From the NCBI RefSeq assembly GCF_963169125.1, contig NC_084802.1, forward strand, positions 28,091,107 to 28,155,106: a DNA stretch of 64,000 bases. Reading direction: 5' to 3'. Below, in pieces: positions 1 through 10,915 of the stretch (position 1 is its first letter; every line of letters begins with the position of its first letter). Made by a program: the position numbers and the translations under genes. Origin of the DNA: Humulus lupulus. Lineage: Eukaryota; Streptophyta; Magnoliopsida; Rosales; Cannabaceae. The notes under the pieces are model-generated. The model did not search any database, was not told where the DNA came from, and saw only the letters and a program-made list of their open reading frames with translations.

Positions 1-59
1 TATAAAATATAATTATATAATAATATATAATACAAGACTAGATATTTAATAATTATATT
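1..59. repeat. AT-rich degenerate tandem repeat, left part
   Basis: This AT-only sequence resembles the sequence right of the solo LTR (about 1535-1760): both share words such as 'taatacaagacta'. It is the left remnant of the array that the solo LTR at 60 entered. No gene is seen. Confidence 0.5.
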
Positions 60-1534
60 TGTTGACACGGTTTTTTGCCAACGAAATATTAAGAAATAAA
101 ATGGATAGATTAGTGCTTAATAGTAAACCGTAATGAAATAACAAGAACTCACTCAAAAGCACATAACTTTTACGTGGTTTAATGGTTAAAATCCACCTAG
201 TCCATGAGTCAATATTATTACTATTTCTCTTTCTATTTTGGCAGAGTTTCGGTAATATAGAATCATAGTCTCCTTTCCATTCCAATATTCCTAGTATTTA
301 TAGGGGAATCCCATGGATAGGTTTGGGTAACCGTGTAAACATATCGCGTAACTACACATATGATATATAATTTGTTGACGCAGTTCTTCGCCAACAGGTA
401 ATTAAGAAGATAAGAGGAAGGGATTAGTGCTTATGTTGAACCGAAATAGATAAATGATCTTGTGAAAATGGGCTGGTGACAGAATTACGTTTTTAGGTGG
501 TTCAAAGGTTAAAATCCTTCTACTCCACCAGTCAATATTGTTGCTATATGCTTGGTATTCTTTTACAGGGTATTTCTTACACAATAGAATCCAACCCTTT
601 GCAACTCCCAGGGTCTCCATATTTATAGGAGAGGGCACCTGGGAGTTGGTAAGAAGGTCATCCCGTGACCTTCTTACCTATCATGTCAACTCTATGACAT
701 TCATGATTAATTCCTAAAACCTGACACATGAAGTGTGGTCTAATCAATAGGTAAGGGGATAATGGGCCGCACGGCCCAACCCAGTCGTGGGTGTCTGAAT
801 GCGCACGTTCATGCTGCGTGTCTGAGAAGTCAGGGATATATCAGACACGTGATGTCTGATATATGCACGTTTACCTTGCGTGGTTGACTTTATAAAAGGT
901 CACAGCCTCCAACCCTAGCTCGTACCATGAGCTGGATGCTTCCCTCGACCTGTGGCCTTCAGAGTCCAAACTCAGTCTAATCTTGGCGAACCCTTAGGTT
1001 ACCTCGAGCTGAGGAGGTAGGATCTTTCGATGGCAGCTCCGGTCTTGGGGATGTCCACGTGATAGACATGATTAGGTCGTATCTCATGATTAGGCCATAT
1101 CTCAGCTTGCTAACAGCCCATGGGAAAACCAAAGCGTACATAATTAATACAATTATTCCCATTTACATTGGGATATGATTTGGTAACATAATAAATACGT
1201 TCCTGCTATCTCGGGTAATAAATGACATAAATACGATTCATCCTCGTCATTAATGAGTGTATAAAGAATCCCCGAGTCTCTTGGGATCCTTCAGTATGTC
1301 TTATATCTAGGTCCTCACGAGGTGAATATCTCATATGAGCTCAAGCTTGACAGCTATCTGACTCTGAGCTCGTAATAAGTCCAGGACGCCTGATACTGGA
1401 TTTGACCACTTCAAGTCTCGAGCTGCTCACATGGTTAATAACCATATATTCTACTTGGTTATTTTTCCACGCATCTACCTGCCAGCTATACCCGAGCTGA
1501 GTGAGTGAACTTGTGCTGAAATTAGGGTACAACA
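60..1534 (-). mobile_element. Solo LTR (outer), split by a nested solo LTR
   Basis: It starts tgttgacacgg and ends gggtacaaca, and is flanked by the perfect 5-bp TSD ATATT (55-59 and 1535-1539). Without the nested insert (373-1145) it is about 702 bp. No internal region follows, so it is a solo LTR left by LTR-LTR recombination. Orientation is inferred as minus because the end reading GTCAACA on the minus strand matches the 3' LTR end of the complete gypsy elements here, and the TATAAATA box near 275-285 also reads on the minus strand. The family has no internal domain to classify it. Confidence 0.85.
373..1140 (-). mobile_element. Solo LTR nested in the outer solo LTR
   Basis: It starts tgttgacgcagttcttcgcc and ends aaagcgtaca, with perfect TSD TAATT (368-372, 1141-1145); length 768 bp. 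It belongs to the same family as the insert at 11458-12214. A minus-strand TATAAATA lies near 614-622 (tatttata on the plus strand). GA/CT-rich text near 960-1100 is internal LTR sequence; the short open frames there are not genes. Confidence 0.88.
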
Positions 1535-1760
1535 ATATTAATGTAAATTCAAATGTTATAAAATATTATTATGATAATAATATATAACCCTAATTTTTTA
1601 CTAATTATATTAATGTGAATTCAAATATTATAAAATATTATTATTATAATAACATTTAATACAAGACTAATTATTTAATACTTATATTAATATAAATTTA
1701 AATATTATAAAATACTATATATGTGTGTCATATGTATATTATATTATGTATATATAATAC
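1535..1760. repeat. Degenerate AT-rich tandem repeat, period about 72-77 bp
   Basis: Three successive units begin aatgtaaattc (1540), aatgtgaattc (1612) and aatataaattt (1689), each followed by an 'aatattataaaatatta' type sequence. The spacing is 72 and 77 bp. The array is continuous with 1-59 across the solo-LTR insertion. Confidence 0.55.
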
Positions 1761-3008
1761 ATAATCTTAATTTTTAATAAAAATATTATCATTTATATTT
1801 AAAAAGAAAACATATTATTTTTTCATTTGATCTAACTCATATAAATATATATATATATATTCATATTGAATAACAATAAATGTTACAAAATATTATATAT
1901 AGGTGTCGTCTATATATAAATAGTATGGCTGTGTAACTACATAAAAAAATTAGAATAACATTGATCTTCTATTAAGAATAAACACATTTATTTTCCAATC
2001 ATTAAGATGTAATTTGAATAATATCATAAATATTTTGTACCTTAAATAGGGTAGTGTGTGATCTAAAATGTTATTATATTATATATATATATTAAAAATC
2101 CATAAACAATGTTTATATTTTTTTTAAATCCATACAAATTGTTCTGGTTTAATTTTTCTTTTAATATGTTTATGTCATTCTTTTATATATAATATTATTT
2201 ATTTATTTCAAATTTATATGACAATTATATAAATTTAATAAAAATAATTAATAAATCCTTTAAATAAAATTAAGTATACGTGCATTGTGCATGTTGCTTG
2301 TATCATATATCTCTTCTATATAATAAATGTGTAGATAACGGAAATTCTTGGTTTTAATGATTTTTTATTTTTTTTAATGTTAACTTTAACGGAATATTCT
2401 TATATTTAACAGAATATTCTTATATTTAAGTGTAGTTTGTAAACATTTAAACTTAAATAAAATAAAATAAATAATTAAAATATGATATTTTTGAGATATT
2501 TTACAATGATAATTATTTACAAATAATAAATAATTAAACAAAATAAAATATGATATTTTCGAGATATTTTACAATGATAATTATTTAAAAATAATAAAAT
2601 CATACGTTTTACAACTTAAATAAAATTTAATTAAACTTAAACTCACTTATTAGAATAATAGCATATTAAACATATAATATAATCTACTGTGAATTAGCAA
2701 CAAATTATTTAAAAAAAAAAACTAGCAAGAAACTTAAATTTAAAATCAACGTATAATATTTAATATTACATTAAACATATAATATATAATCTCTTATTGT
2801 CACTCCCAAACTCAAAAACTAGAACAAACATAAATTTAAACAAAAATAAATGAATTATTTAATTAAAATATAATATTTATTTGAAATTTATACAATATTA
2901 ATATAAATTTAATAAAAATAATTAATAAATTATATAAATAAAACTAAACAAATATGTGTATTGCACTTTGTTTGAATCTTGTATATATATATATATATAT
3001 ATATAGGA
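1761..3008. repeat. AT-rich intergenic DNA with a 68-bp tandem duplication and a ~100-bp direct repeat
   Basis: No gene is visible. A near-identical block of about 43 bp occurs at 2477-2519 and 2545-2587 (period 68). A looser direct repeat of about 100 bp lies at about 2208-2308 and 2880-2990, sharing 'aatttaataaaaataattaa' and an ending with 'gtgcattgtgc' or 'gtgtattgcac'. A (TA)n run precedes 3004. Confidence 0.5.
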
Positions 3009-3335
3009 CAATTCTTCTATAGGAGCTTCACTTTAAGCCCTACTGGTAGGGCTTTCAGTATGTTTTCGACCCGTGAACAGTTTTCGGCGTGACTTTTTTG
3101 CACGCGTTGTTGTACGCGTGACTAATTATTTTTATGCACGTGGAAAACAACATATTTGAACCTAGTTTTCGGTACTGTAAACTATTCGGAGTTTTCTGAA
3201 AATCTGCATCATACTCTAAATAGCTATAATATACACGGTCATAAAAAAAAGTCGCGCCGAAAACTGTTCATAAGTCGAGAAATACTGAAAGTCCTACCGA
3301 TAGGGCTTAAAGTGAAGCCCCTATAAAAATAATTG
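3009..3335. mobile_element. MITE with long terminal inverted repeats
   Basis: The left end (gcttcactttaagcccta...) and the right end (tagggcttaaagtgaagccc) are inverted repeats, extending inward for about 80 bp through a 'ttttcggcg' motif. The ends abut (TA)n tracts, so the TSD cannot be called. Its interior resembles 57560-57790 and, more loosely, 4250-4350 (a 'tttcggtactgta'-type motif). The long TIRs fit a Mutator-like derivative, but the superfamily is not proven. Confidence 0.7.
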
Positions 3336-4092
3336 ACATATATATATATATACTTATTATTTATGATGATTAGTTTTTATTAATTTTGGGTTTGACAGGA
3401 TCTAGACTTTTGAATTTCATGCCAGCAAAAACTGGTTCTTAAAAAGTTTAAATATAATCAAATCAAATCAAATTTAAAGCATATATACGTGTGCTCGTTT
3501 TATAGGTATACTGGCCGTTATTTGATTGCCATTAATAAAGTGGGGTTAATTTATTAATTTTTTGACAAAAAGTATATATATCCAAAATTTTGGATACAAA
3601 TTAATATGGAGCTGTGCAATTTAAAGTGAGAAAGACATAAAAGTTTCAAATATTGAAAGAAAAATAGGTGGCAATTAAAGAGTTGTATACATATATATTT
3701 TATAAACATAAACAAAAATATTTGCGTGAAAGAATATTCTAAAGACTAAAGAGAAAGAAATATTTATATATATTATATTTATATAAAGTCAGATGTATTA
3801 ATGATTTGGTATTAATTTGGAGGATGGAAAAATAGTATGTTCACATAGTTAATGTCACATGGGATGGAAGTGTCACACCTACATCATATATTAACACATT
3901 AATATGATTAATTAATATCAATATCAATATCAATCAACCTATACATTTAATATGATCTAACTTTTTATTATATTTTTATGATGCGAATTTGGGGTATTTG
4001 AAAAACATAAAATAAAAAAATAACCTATACGGTTAAGAAAAATAACTAATTAAATAATCATAATAAGAAGAAATATATATATTGGAATTTTC
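3336..4092. other. AT-rich intergenic sequence, nothing recognised
   Basis: No open frame of note, no inverted repeat and no tandem array was seen apart from short (TA)n and a 'caatatcaatatcaat' run near 3915. 4501-4658, between the second MITE and Copia I, is similar and includes a (TA)n run near 4510. Confidence 0.5.
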
Positions 4093-4500
4093 TTAGGTAT
4101 GTTATGGATATTATTTTTGCTCCTATTGTAGGAACATTTTCTATTTTTAGTTTTTGGATAAATTATAACTTAATTTTTTTTTATGCATGATGACCTACAT
4201 TATAGTTATAATAAATATCTCGCCAATTTTCAGAAAATTTTGAATAATTTATAGTGCCGAAATCAGAGTTTAAACAATCAGTTGTACATGTGCCTAATTT
4301 TTTTTTTTATGTGTGGAAAACAGATTATTTGCGCTTTGATTTTGGTACTGTAACTTTTTGCAATTTCCATAAAATTAGTAGGATGATTACTACAACTATC
4401 ATGTACGCTATCATACAAAAAAATTGGATTATAATTTCACTAATTACCAAAATAAAAAAAACACCCTTACAATAAGGGCAAAAATGATACCCCTACCTAA
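4093..4500. mobile_element. MITE with ~40-bp terminal inverted repeats
   Basis: The left end (ttaggta...atttttgctcctattgtag) and the reverse complement of the right end (ttaggtaggggtatcatttt, then tgcccttattgtaaggg) match over roughly 40 bp with mismatches. The interior has a 'gtgtggaaaacag...ttttggtactgtaac' segment related to the MITE at 3009-3335. The small open frame at 4254-4475 is part of the element and not a gene. No clear TSD was found. Confidence 0.6.
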
Positions 4501-4658
4501 AAAGCTTCATATATATATATATATATATATCATTCTTTGAGTTTTGATAAATTGGAATTGATAATCCGAGTAGCTTTAGTTGGTTTTGCATTAAATTAAT
4601 ATGGTAATGAAGCTAAATATATTTAATTATGTGGAACTCGAAAGGTAGTTGAAAATTA

Positions 4659-5501
4659 TGTTGGAAAAAATTGAGTGAATGAGAAATTGATGCCTAAAAT
4701 GGTAATGATTAAGCAAATCACTTTGGGTAACAGCTGAAATTATCAGAATATTGTGTGATTAATTTTGGTTAATTTTTAGCAAACCATTTTCGTCAAAACT
4801 GATATTATCAGAATATTGTGTGATTAATTCTGATTGGTTTTTCAGAAAATCACTTTGGGTAACAATTGAGATTATCATAATATTGTGTGATTAATTCATA
4901 TTGATTTTTAGCAAACCACTTTGGTCAAATCTGAGACTATCATAATATTGTGTGATTAATTCTGGTTGATTATTCAAGAAATCACTTTGGGTAGCAGCTG
5001 ATATTACTAGAATAAGTGTGAATAATTCTGATTGATTTTCAGAAATTAAGATCCCAGATTTGTCGGATATTTGTGCATTAATGCACTTGATTCACACACA
5101 TTTTCAACTCTCCATGAAGCCTATAAAAGGAGGCTTCTCCTCTCATTCTAAGACACACAGGTACAGAGTATCACACACAATAGTCTTGGTCTCTTTCTCT
5201 CTTCAGTCTTCGTAGTATTTTCTAGTGATAAAGGGAAGATTTGTTTCGAGTTTGCCTAAGCAGACGCAGTGATGCTTTTGTCCTGCTTGATAGATGTAGT
5301 ATTCTGGGAAGTGGTTTCTCACGAAGCCTCTAGCACAGTTCAGACAGAGGGGGCAAATCTACTTTAAGGAAAACGCATTTTGCGAGCCTCAACTTTGGTT
5401 TATCCTTTGTATTGTATTTTTGTATTTATGTTCTTCAATTAAATATACATATATATATAAATATGTATATTTCGTTCTTTTCCACTTTATTATTTCTAAC
5501 A
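4659..5501 (+). repeat. Copia I 5' LTR
   Basis: It runs from tgttggaaaaaattg to atttctaaca (843 bp). The 5' half holds about five imperfect repeats of some 65 bp (see separate entry). A TATA-like 'gcctataaaagg' lies near 5119-5130. The sequence after the LTR does not show the expected initiator-Met primer site (TGGTATCAGAGC), which is another sign of decay. Confidence 0.85.
4690..5045 (+). repeat. U3 tandem repeats in the Copia I 5' LTR (about five units)
   Basis: The word ttgtgtgattaatt recurs at about 4752, 4814, 4880 and 4944, with a degenerate fifth unit near 5012; each is preceded by 'cactttgggtaac' or 'cactttggtcaaa' and by 'tatcagaata' or 'tatcataata'. Period is about 62-68 bp. The 3' LTR has only about three units (near 21177, 21240 and 21311). 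Repeats of this sort in U3 often act as enhancers; that role is inferred. Confidence 0.75.
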
Positions 5502-6346
5502 ATCTTAAAGCATAAATTTGACTCCTTTGGAGAAAACGAACAGGTTGAAGGGCGGAAACCGTTTCTGTTTTTTTTTTTTTTTTTTTGCTATTTAATCGGT
5601 GCTGATAATATTTTTATTATCTTTCTATTCTTCCAATTTTATTTAATAAATGTATGTGTGTGTATATAAATATCTTGATTAAACACACAACACATATATA
5701 ATCACACAATTTTGTAAATGTATGCTCTGGATTCTTTAACAAAAGGTTATTTATTTTATTTTATAATACATTTTATATGATTAGTTTTCTTGCCTTATTT
5801 ATTAACAATTATTTGTGTATACAGAGAATAAATAAGAATACACAATATGTATTCCATATATTTAATATTAATATGCATACATAATATATGTATTTCACTT
5901 ATTTTTTTATTTTAAATCCATGTTAACAAATGAGAAATTATATATATATATATAAATAGAACATGTTTGTATATGTATCTTTTTTTTCCTTCTACTTAAC
6001 TGCACCGATTATATATGTATATATTTTGATTTTTTTGTCTTTTACATATAAACTCACATGCATACTTTATATATATATATATAAATTGATATGCCTAAAA
6101 TCATATATATGTATATAAATGTTTAATTTTATTTAATCTATACATATATATATATATATATTTGTTTGCTGCCTTTAAATTGTCATATCCATGTATTTAT
6201 ATTTGCTTATATATTAAATATATCATGCATGCTATGTACACATATTATATTTAATGGGCATGAAGTTTCCATATGCAAATTTATATTGTTTTATGATATG
6301 AATTTATATGTACTTATTTCTCTAGGTATTATGTAACCGTTTAGAT
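5502..6346. other. Copia I leader region, AT-rich, no gene
   Basis: Between the LTR and gag there is (TA)n-rich DNA with long T runs (about 5570-5587). No primer-binding site was recognised. It appears to be an expanded untranslated leader of Copia I. Confidence 0.45.
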
Positions 6347-9300
6347 ATGGCTGAGAACATGGATGTTATTCCTACCGAAAGTATTAGTGGATCTCCCCGA
6401 ACTCCGGCTTCAACCACAAAGAACCAATCTTCAAGAGACCAACTTGTGCAAGTTTTAGTTCCAATAGTTCTTGAGAGTCATAATGAGAAATTGGAAAAAT
6501 TCACAGGTGTGAATTTTAAAACATGGTAGAAGAAAATGTTATTCTACTTAACAACGTTGAGTCTTGCGAGATTCTTGAAAGAGGATCATCCCACTATTTG
6601 ATAGGATGAAGTAGATTTGTAAACTCAACATGCAGTTGAGGCATGCTGAATTCCTTTGTAGGAATTATATTTTGAATGGCTTGTCTGACTCGCTGTATAG
6701 TGTGTACAATGTGAAGAAAACAGCTAAAGAATTGTGAGACTCTTTGGACCACAAGTACAAAGTTGAAGATGCTGGATCCAAGAAATTCCTTGTTGGCCAA
6801 TTCTTGAACTTCAAGATGGTGGATTCCAAAGATGTGATAAGCCAAGTGCAATGTAACGACCCAAAAATCACTAATAAGGCTTAAGGGCCTTGATTAGTGT
6901 GCCGGGAGGGCACGATTGATTTATGTGTGAATTAAGTAATTTAATGCATAATTCTGTGTTAAGCATGCTTGTATGATTATATGAATATATGAAATGCATG
7001 TGGGCCCCATTTGGTTGCTAGGGGCATATTTGCATTTTTAGCCCGTTGAGGGCATAAATGTGATATTTGTATATATTGTGATTGATACCATGTGTGAGTG
7101 TTGATATAATTGTGATGCACGACCGAAGACCGTCCTAGGGAGCTGTTTAGCTAGAAAGTCATAACGGGGTCAAATACCCGCCTCGGGAGGAGTTGAGGGG
7201 TATTTTGGGAATATTATAAAGTGTTCGGGAATTATTGAGTAGCAGTTAGTAATTGAGTAATGGTTTGGACATGTCGGGATTAAATGTGGATTTATAGGAA
7301 TAATTGAAGATTTAGCGGGATTTAGTGAAATGACAGAATTGCCCTTGAGGTTGTATACAACTTTTTATTATGGGAAAGAGCAAAATGGTAATTTTGTCTT
7401 AGGAAAGGATAACTCTAGCTGAGGAGAAGTCACATACGTTACTTTCACTTAGGAATAAACTGAATATTTTGGGTTGAAGTCTAGAGGAAACCAAAGGAAC
7501 TAGAAGGAAGGAGAAGAGGAGCTATTCTCTTTGGGGTCAAGGAAAGGACTCAAGGGTGAACTAAGGGAGACTTTGGGCCAGAAATTATAGGGTGCAAAGG
7601 TAAGTTTTAACTCTTTTCCTTATGGAAATTCTGTTGGTAATGTTAGGTTAGTAAGCTGAAATTGTGTTATTTGCTTGTTGGTTATTGGAGTGAAAACTCA
7701 GCTTGGAAATCAAAGGAAATTAGCTTGGAGTTGGACTTGAAAGTAGCTCAAGGTCGAATCTCTGCTTGAGGTAAGAATTTCATGTGTCTCTGAGGTTTAT
7801 GATCTGGTGTGGTTTAAGTTTTTGAAAGGGTGGTTTAAGTTTTATAAAGTATGGTTTAAGTTTTTGTGAATTTTGAGCCACTAGGTGAATCTTGGGTTTG
7901 AATGTGTGATTGGGTTTGTTGCTGTGATTTCTGAGTTGCCATACTGTTTATTTGGGATTTTAGGTTGAGTTGGGACTTGGGTGTACCTTGGGGTTGATTT
8001 GGAAGAGTTTTGACTCAGGAAAAATGTTGTGAAAAACCCAGTTTTCTAGGTTCGCGTATGAGCGCTGCGGCCCTGTTCTTCCGTGCCGCGGCGCTAGGTC
8101 GAATCAGGGGATGGGGACCATTCTGGGTGCTGCAGCCCCTATAGGGCTGTGCCGCGGCGTTAGGCTAAATTCAGGAGGTGGAAATTGGAGTTTTTAGGGT
8201 TTTGGTTCAGGGGGCTCGGGGGACGCTTTCGCTACCTTGTGTGGGGAAACGGAAGGTCCCGAGAGCACGGGATTGCATCCGGGAGATGATTATGAATTGG
8301 TTAGTAATGAGAGTGCAATGTATGTGTTGTGACTACATTTTCAGCGAGGCTCATGTTAGAGGACCGTGCTCGGGACTTCGGTGCTCAAGAAGTTCGGGAC
8401 ATAGGTAAGAAAATTGCACCCGGTTGTGAATTTATAATGGGACTAAGGGCTCCCTGTTTTGTATGAAGTATGAAGAATGGTATTGTGCCATGTGAATAGT
8501 AAATAAATGGCCTAAGAGTGCCAGAGTTTACATTGGCGAACAGGGCGCAGCTCAACCGCTGGTAGCTAAGGACAGCTTATTATTCACTGAGTTCGGTTTA
8601 AGCGGGATGGAGTCAGTGGGGTAAATAGAGAGTGCGACCTAAGGGTGTCGACCCAGATTATCATGTGATTTGGTTATCACTGTTAATTGATGAATTTGTA
8701 TGCTGTATAACTGAGTATTAGTTTGTAGATTCTCTGGCTATGTCTATGGACTATGTGGTTAATGTGGATTGCTAAGTGTATGAACATGCTTAACGAGTTA
8801 TTTAATTATTATCATTGTTGTGCTATAATGTTATATTTTCTTGCTGGGCCTTGGCTCACAGGTGCTACGTGGTGCAGGTAAAGGCAAAGGTAAGCTTGAT
8901 CAGCCCTGATTTGGAGAGCTCTGAAGGCAGAATGTACATAACCAGTTGCTCGGCTGCCACGATTGAGTAAGAGGCAGGAACAGGAGGACCATAAATGTCT
9001 ATTTTGCCCTTAGAGTGGCTGGCGGTTGTTTCATACCTTGGAAATTTTGTAAACTGACTTTCAAACGCTGTTTCTTTTGGGATCCCTTGTACAAAACGTT
9101 TAATTATATGAAATATATCTTTTATGACCAAAACCGTTTAACCCTAGTTCATTAGTGGTTTTAGTGACACATTTTTAACAAAATGAATTGATTAGCAAGT
9201 CCTGCACCTTTATAAATATACAGTGTAACGGTCTTGGCTACCCAGGGCGTTACATGCAAGATCTTCAGTTGATTATCCATGGAATACATGCTGAAGGGAT

Positions 9301-9720
9301 GGTCTTGAGTGAGTATTTCCAAGCAGCTGCTATTATAGAGAAGCTACCCCCTGCATGGCTAGACTTCAAAAATTATCTGAAGCATAAGCAAAAGGAAATG
9401 AGTGTTGAAGATCTCATTCGTAGACTTCACATTGAAGATGATAGAAAAGGTACTTAGAAGCAATCCTTAAATCCCAATGCTGCCAAGGCTAATATGGTGG
9501 AACATGACAAAATCTCCAAGGGGAAGAAGCTGAAGCCGAAGCCTGGGTCTAAACTAGGACCAAAAGGTGGAGTTCAAAGAATTCAAAATTCCAAGGGAAG
9601 TGCTTTAATGACAACAAGAAGGGACATAAATCGTCAGATTGTAGACTACCGAAAAAGAAAGGCAATGAGGCCAATGTTTTGGAAGCCATGTCCCAAGAGC
9701 TCGATGACCTAGACCTATGT
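6347..9720 (+). pseudogene. Copia I gag, broken and interrupted by a solo LTR
   Basis: The first part (6347-6851) starts with an ATG, reads through a Ser/Thr-rich N-terminus and reaches the copia gag signature KFTGVNFKTW, where TAG replaces the next Trp codon. It then continues in pieces to 6851. The frame resumes after the solo LTR at 9260 with [14 protein letters not shown] and [14 protein letters not shown], typical of UBN2/retrotran_gag domains, followed by a Lys-rich segment near 9500-9700. Several stops and shifts are present. Gag would form the virus-like particle; this copy cannot. The zinc knuckle is not clearly readable. Confidence 0.75.
6852..9254. mobile_element. 2.4-kb solo LTR inserted in Copia I gag
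   Basis: It starts tgtaacgacccaaaa and ends agggcgttaca, with perfect TSD TGCAA (6847-6851 and 9255-9259). The termini form a 7-bp inverted repeat (TGTAACG/CGTTACA). No protein domain was found in 2403 bp, so a solo LTR is the simplest reading. Large LTRs starting TGTAACG occur in plant chromoviruses of the Tekay/Del type, but the family is not proven. It has a CpG-rich patch near 8055-8165 (gccgcggcg) and a segment near 8865-8885 resembling one near 18780 in the truncated block. The open frame at 8178-8408 is not considered a gene. Confidence 0.8.
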
Positions 9721-10159
9721 GTTGTAATCTCTTAAATAAACCTGGCGGATGCTAATCCAAAGGAATGGTGGCTCGATACTAGAGCTACTCGTCATGTTTT
9801 TGCAAACAAGTAGGCCTTCTCCGACCTTACTTCGGCGAAAAATGGGGAGAAGATCTACATGGGAAGCTCGGCAACCTTTGAGATAAAGGGGCAAGGTACT
9901 GTGTACTTGAAGATGAAATCTAGAAAGAGTGTCAAGCTACAGAATGTGTTGTATATGCCTGACATTCACACAAATCTAATCTCTAGAACGTTGTTGAGCG
10001 TACATGGAGGATGGTTTTTGAGTCCCATAAAGTTGTACTAACTAAATATGGTGTTCCTATTGGGAAGGGTTATGTAAAAGAGAGAACGTGGAAGATGAAT
10101 GTAATGGCTGTTAACCCAAAAACTATTAATTATAATAATGTTATTACTTCTAACGTTTA
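9721..10159 (+). pseudogene. Copia I protease and GAG-pre-integrase remnant
   Basis: The text following gag reads ...EWWLDTRATRHVFANK, in which the aspartic protease motif D-T/S-G-A has become D-T-R-A. It then reads FEIKGQGTVYLKM and LQNVLYMPDIHTNLIS, the usual protease C-terminal part. After a frameshift near 10005 it reads the start of the pre-integrase segment and stops where Copia II begins at 10160. Catalytically dead because the Gly of the active site is Arg and a stop follows at about 9810. Integrase is absent downstream. Confidence 0.75.
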
Positions 10160-10758
10160 TATTGAAAATTTGCCTCGTTTTTATACAGTGGTCGCGCCCT
10201 CGATCATGTCTGGTCGTGGCCTCCAAGTCAGAGAGTAGTGGTTGCAGCCAGGATTGTTAGTGGTCGTGGCCTGTGCCCATGTCTCAACATGCGTTTTGGA
10301 TGTCTCGACATTTCTGGGTTTTATATCAGAAAATCAGTTTTGACAGGATTTGTTGATGTGGTTGGTTCTCTTATTAGAGGTATATTTACCCATTTTGTTT
10401 AGAGGGTTTGAGATCAAATTAGAGAGTGCATTTTGTAATTTAGAGAGATTTTTAGAGAGAGAGATTAGTTCTTAGGGAACTAATCTATATGATTTGTAAC
10501 TTTCTTCCAATTGCTCTTGATACACAATTGGGGTTTAAGAGTGGTTCTTTAGATCTCTGTATATTACATTGGTGGTTGCAATATCTTTTATTTTCATAGT
10601 GAGTTTTGTCTAGGGCTTTGCCCTGCCTTGGATGTAGGTAGCAAAAGCATCTTACATTTGTCTTCTGAATCAAGTAAACTTGGTGTTGTGTTTATATGCT
10701 TTTGTTCTGGTTTATTGTGTTCTTATTTCATCTCTTGTGATTAGGTTTAATCCTAACA
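10160..10758 (+). repeat. Copia II 5' LTR
   Basis: The left end is set at tattgaaaatttgcc because the partial 3' LTR begins tattgaacatttgcc right after the polypurine tract ggtggagat. The right end is aatcctaaca. The family therefore starts TA rather than TG in both LTRs, so the change predates or was copied at insertion. The first 110 bp hold four GTGGTCG-GGCC-like words (see findings). Confidence 0.75.
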
Positions 10759-10761
10759 ATC

Positions 10762-10773
10762 TGGTATCAGAGC
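10762..10773 (+). promoter_or_regulatory. Primer-binding site of Copia II (initiator tRNA-Met)
   Basis: TGGTATCAGAGC lies three bases after the LTR end (tcctaaca, then atc). It is complementary to the 3' end of plant initiator tRNA-Met, the standard primer of copia elements. Confidence 0.9.
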
Positions 10774-10915
10774 CAGGTTGGTGTAATCGGCTGGAAGATT
10801 GAAGTTCATGGTTCAAAGGAGATAAGTTCTTGGTGTCAAAAAGTGGGGTCTATTAGAAGAATTTTTCGTTGAAGACTTCCTGGCCAGAATCTCCTTCAAT
10901 CATCTCAACCTCTAA

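Noticed and set aside
5412..5669. Small frame spanning the Copia I LTR end
   Set aside because: It crosses the LTR boundary and a poly-T run; not a gene.
8178..8408. 76-codon frame in the 2.4-kb solo LTR
   Set aside because: No domain, lies in LTR sequence with defined TSD; chance frame in a GC-rich patch.
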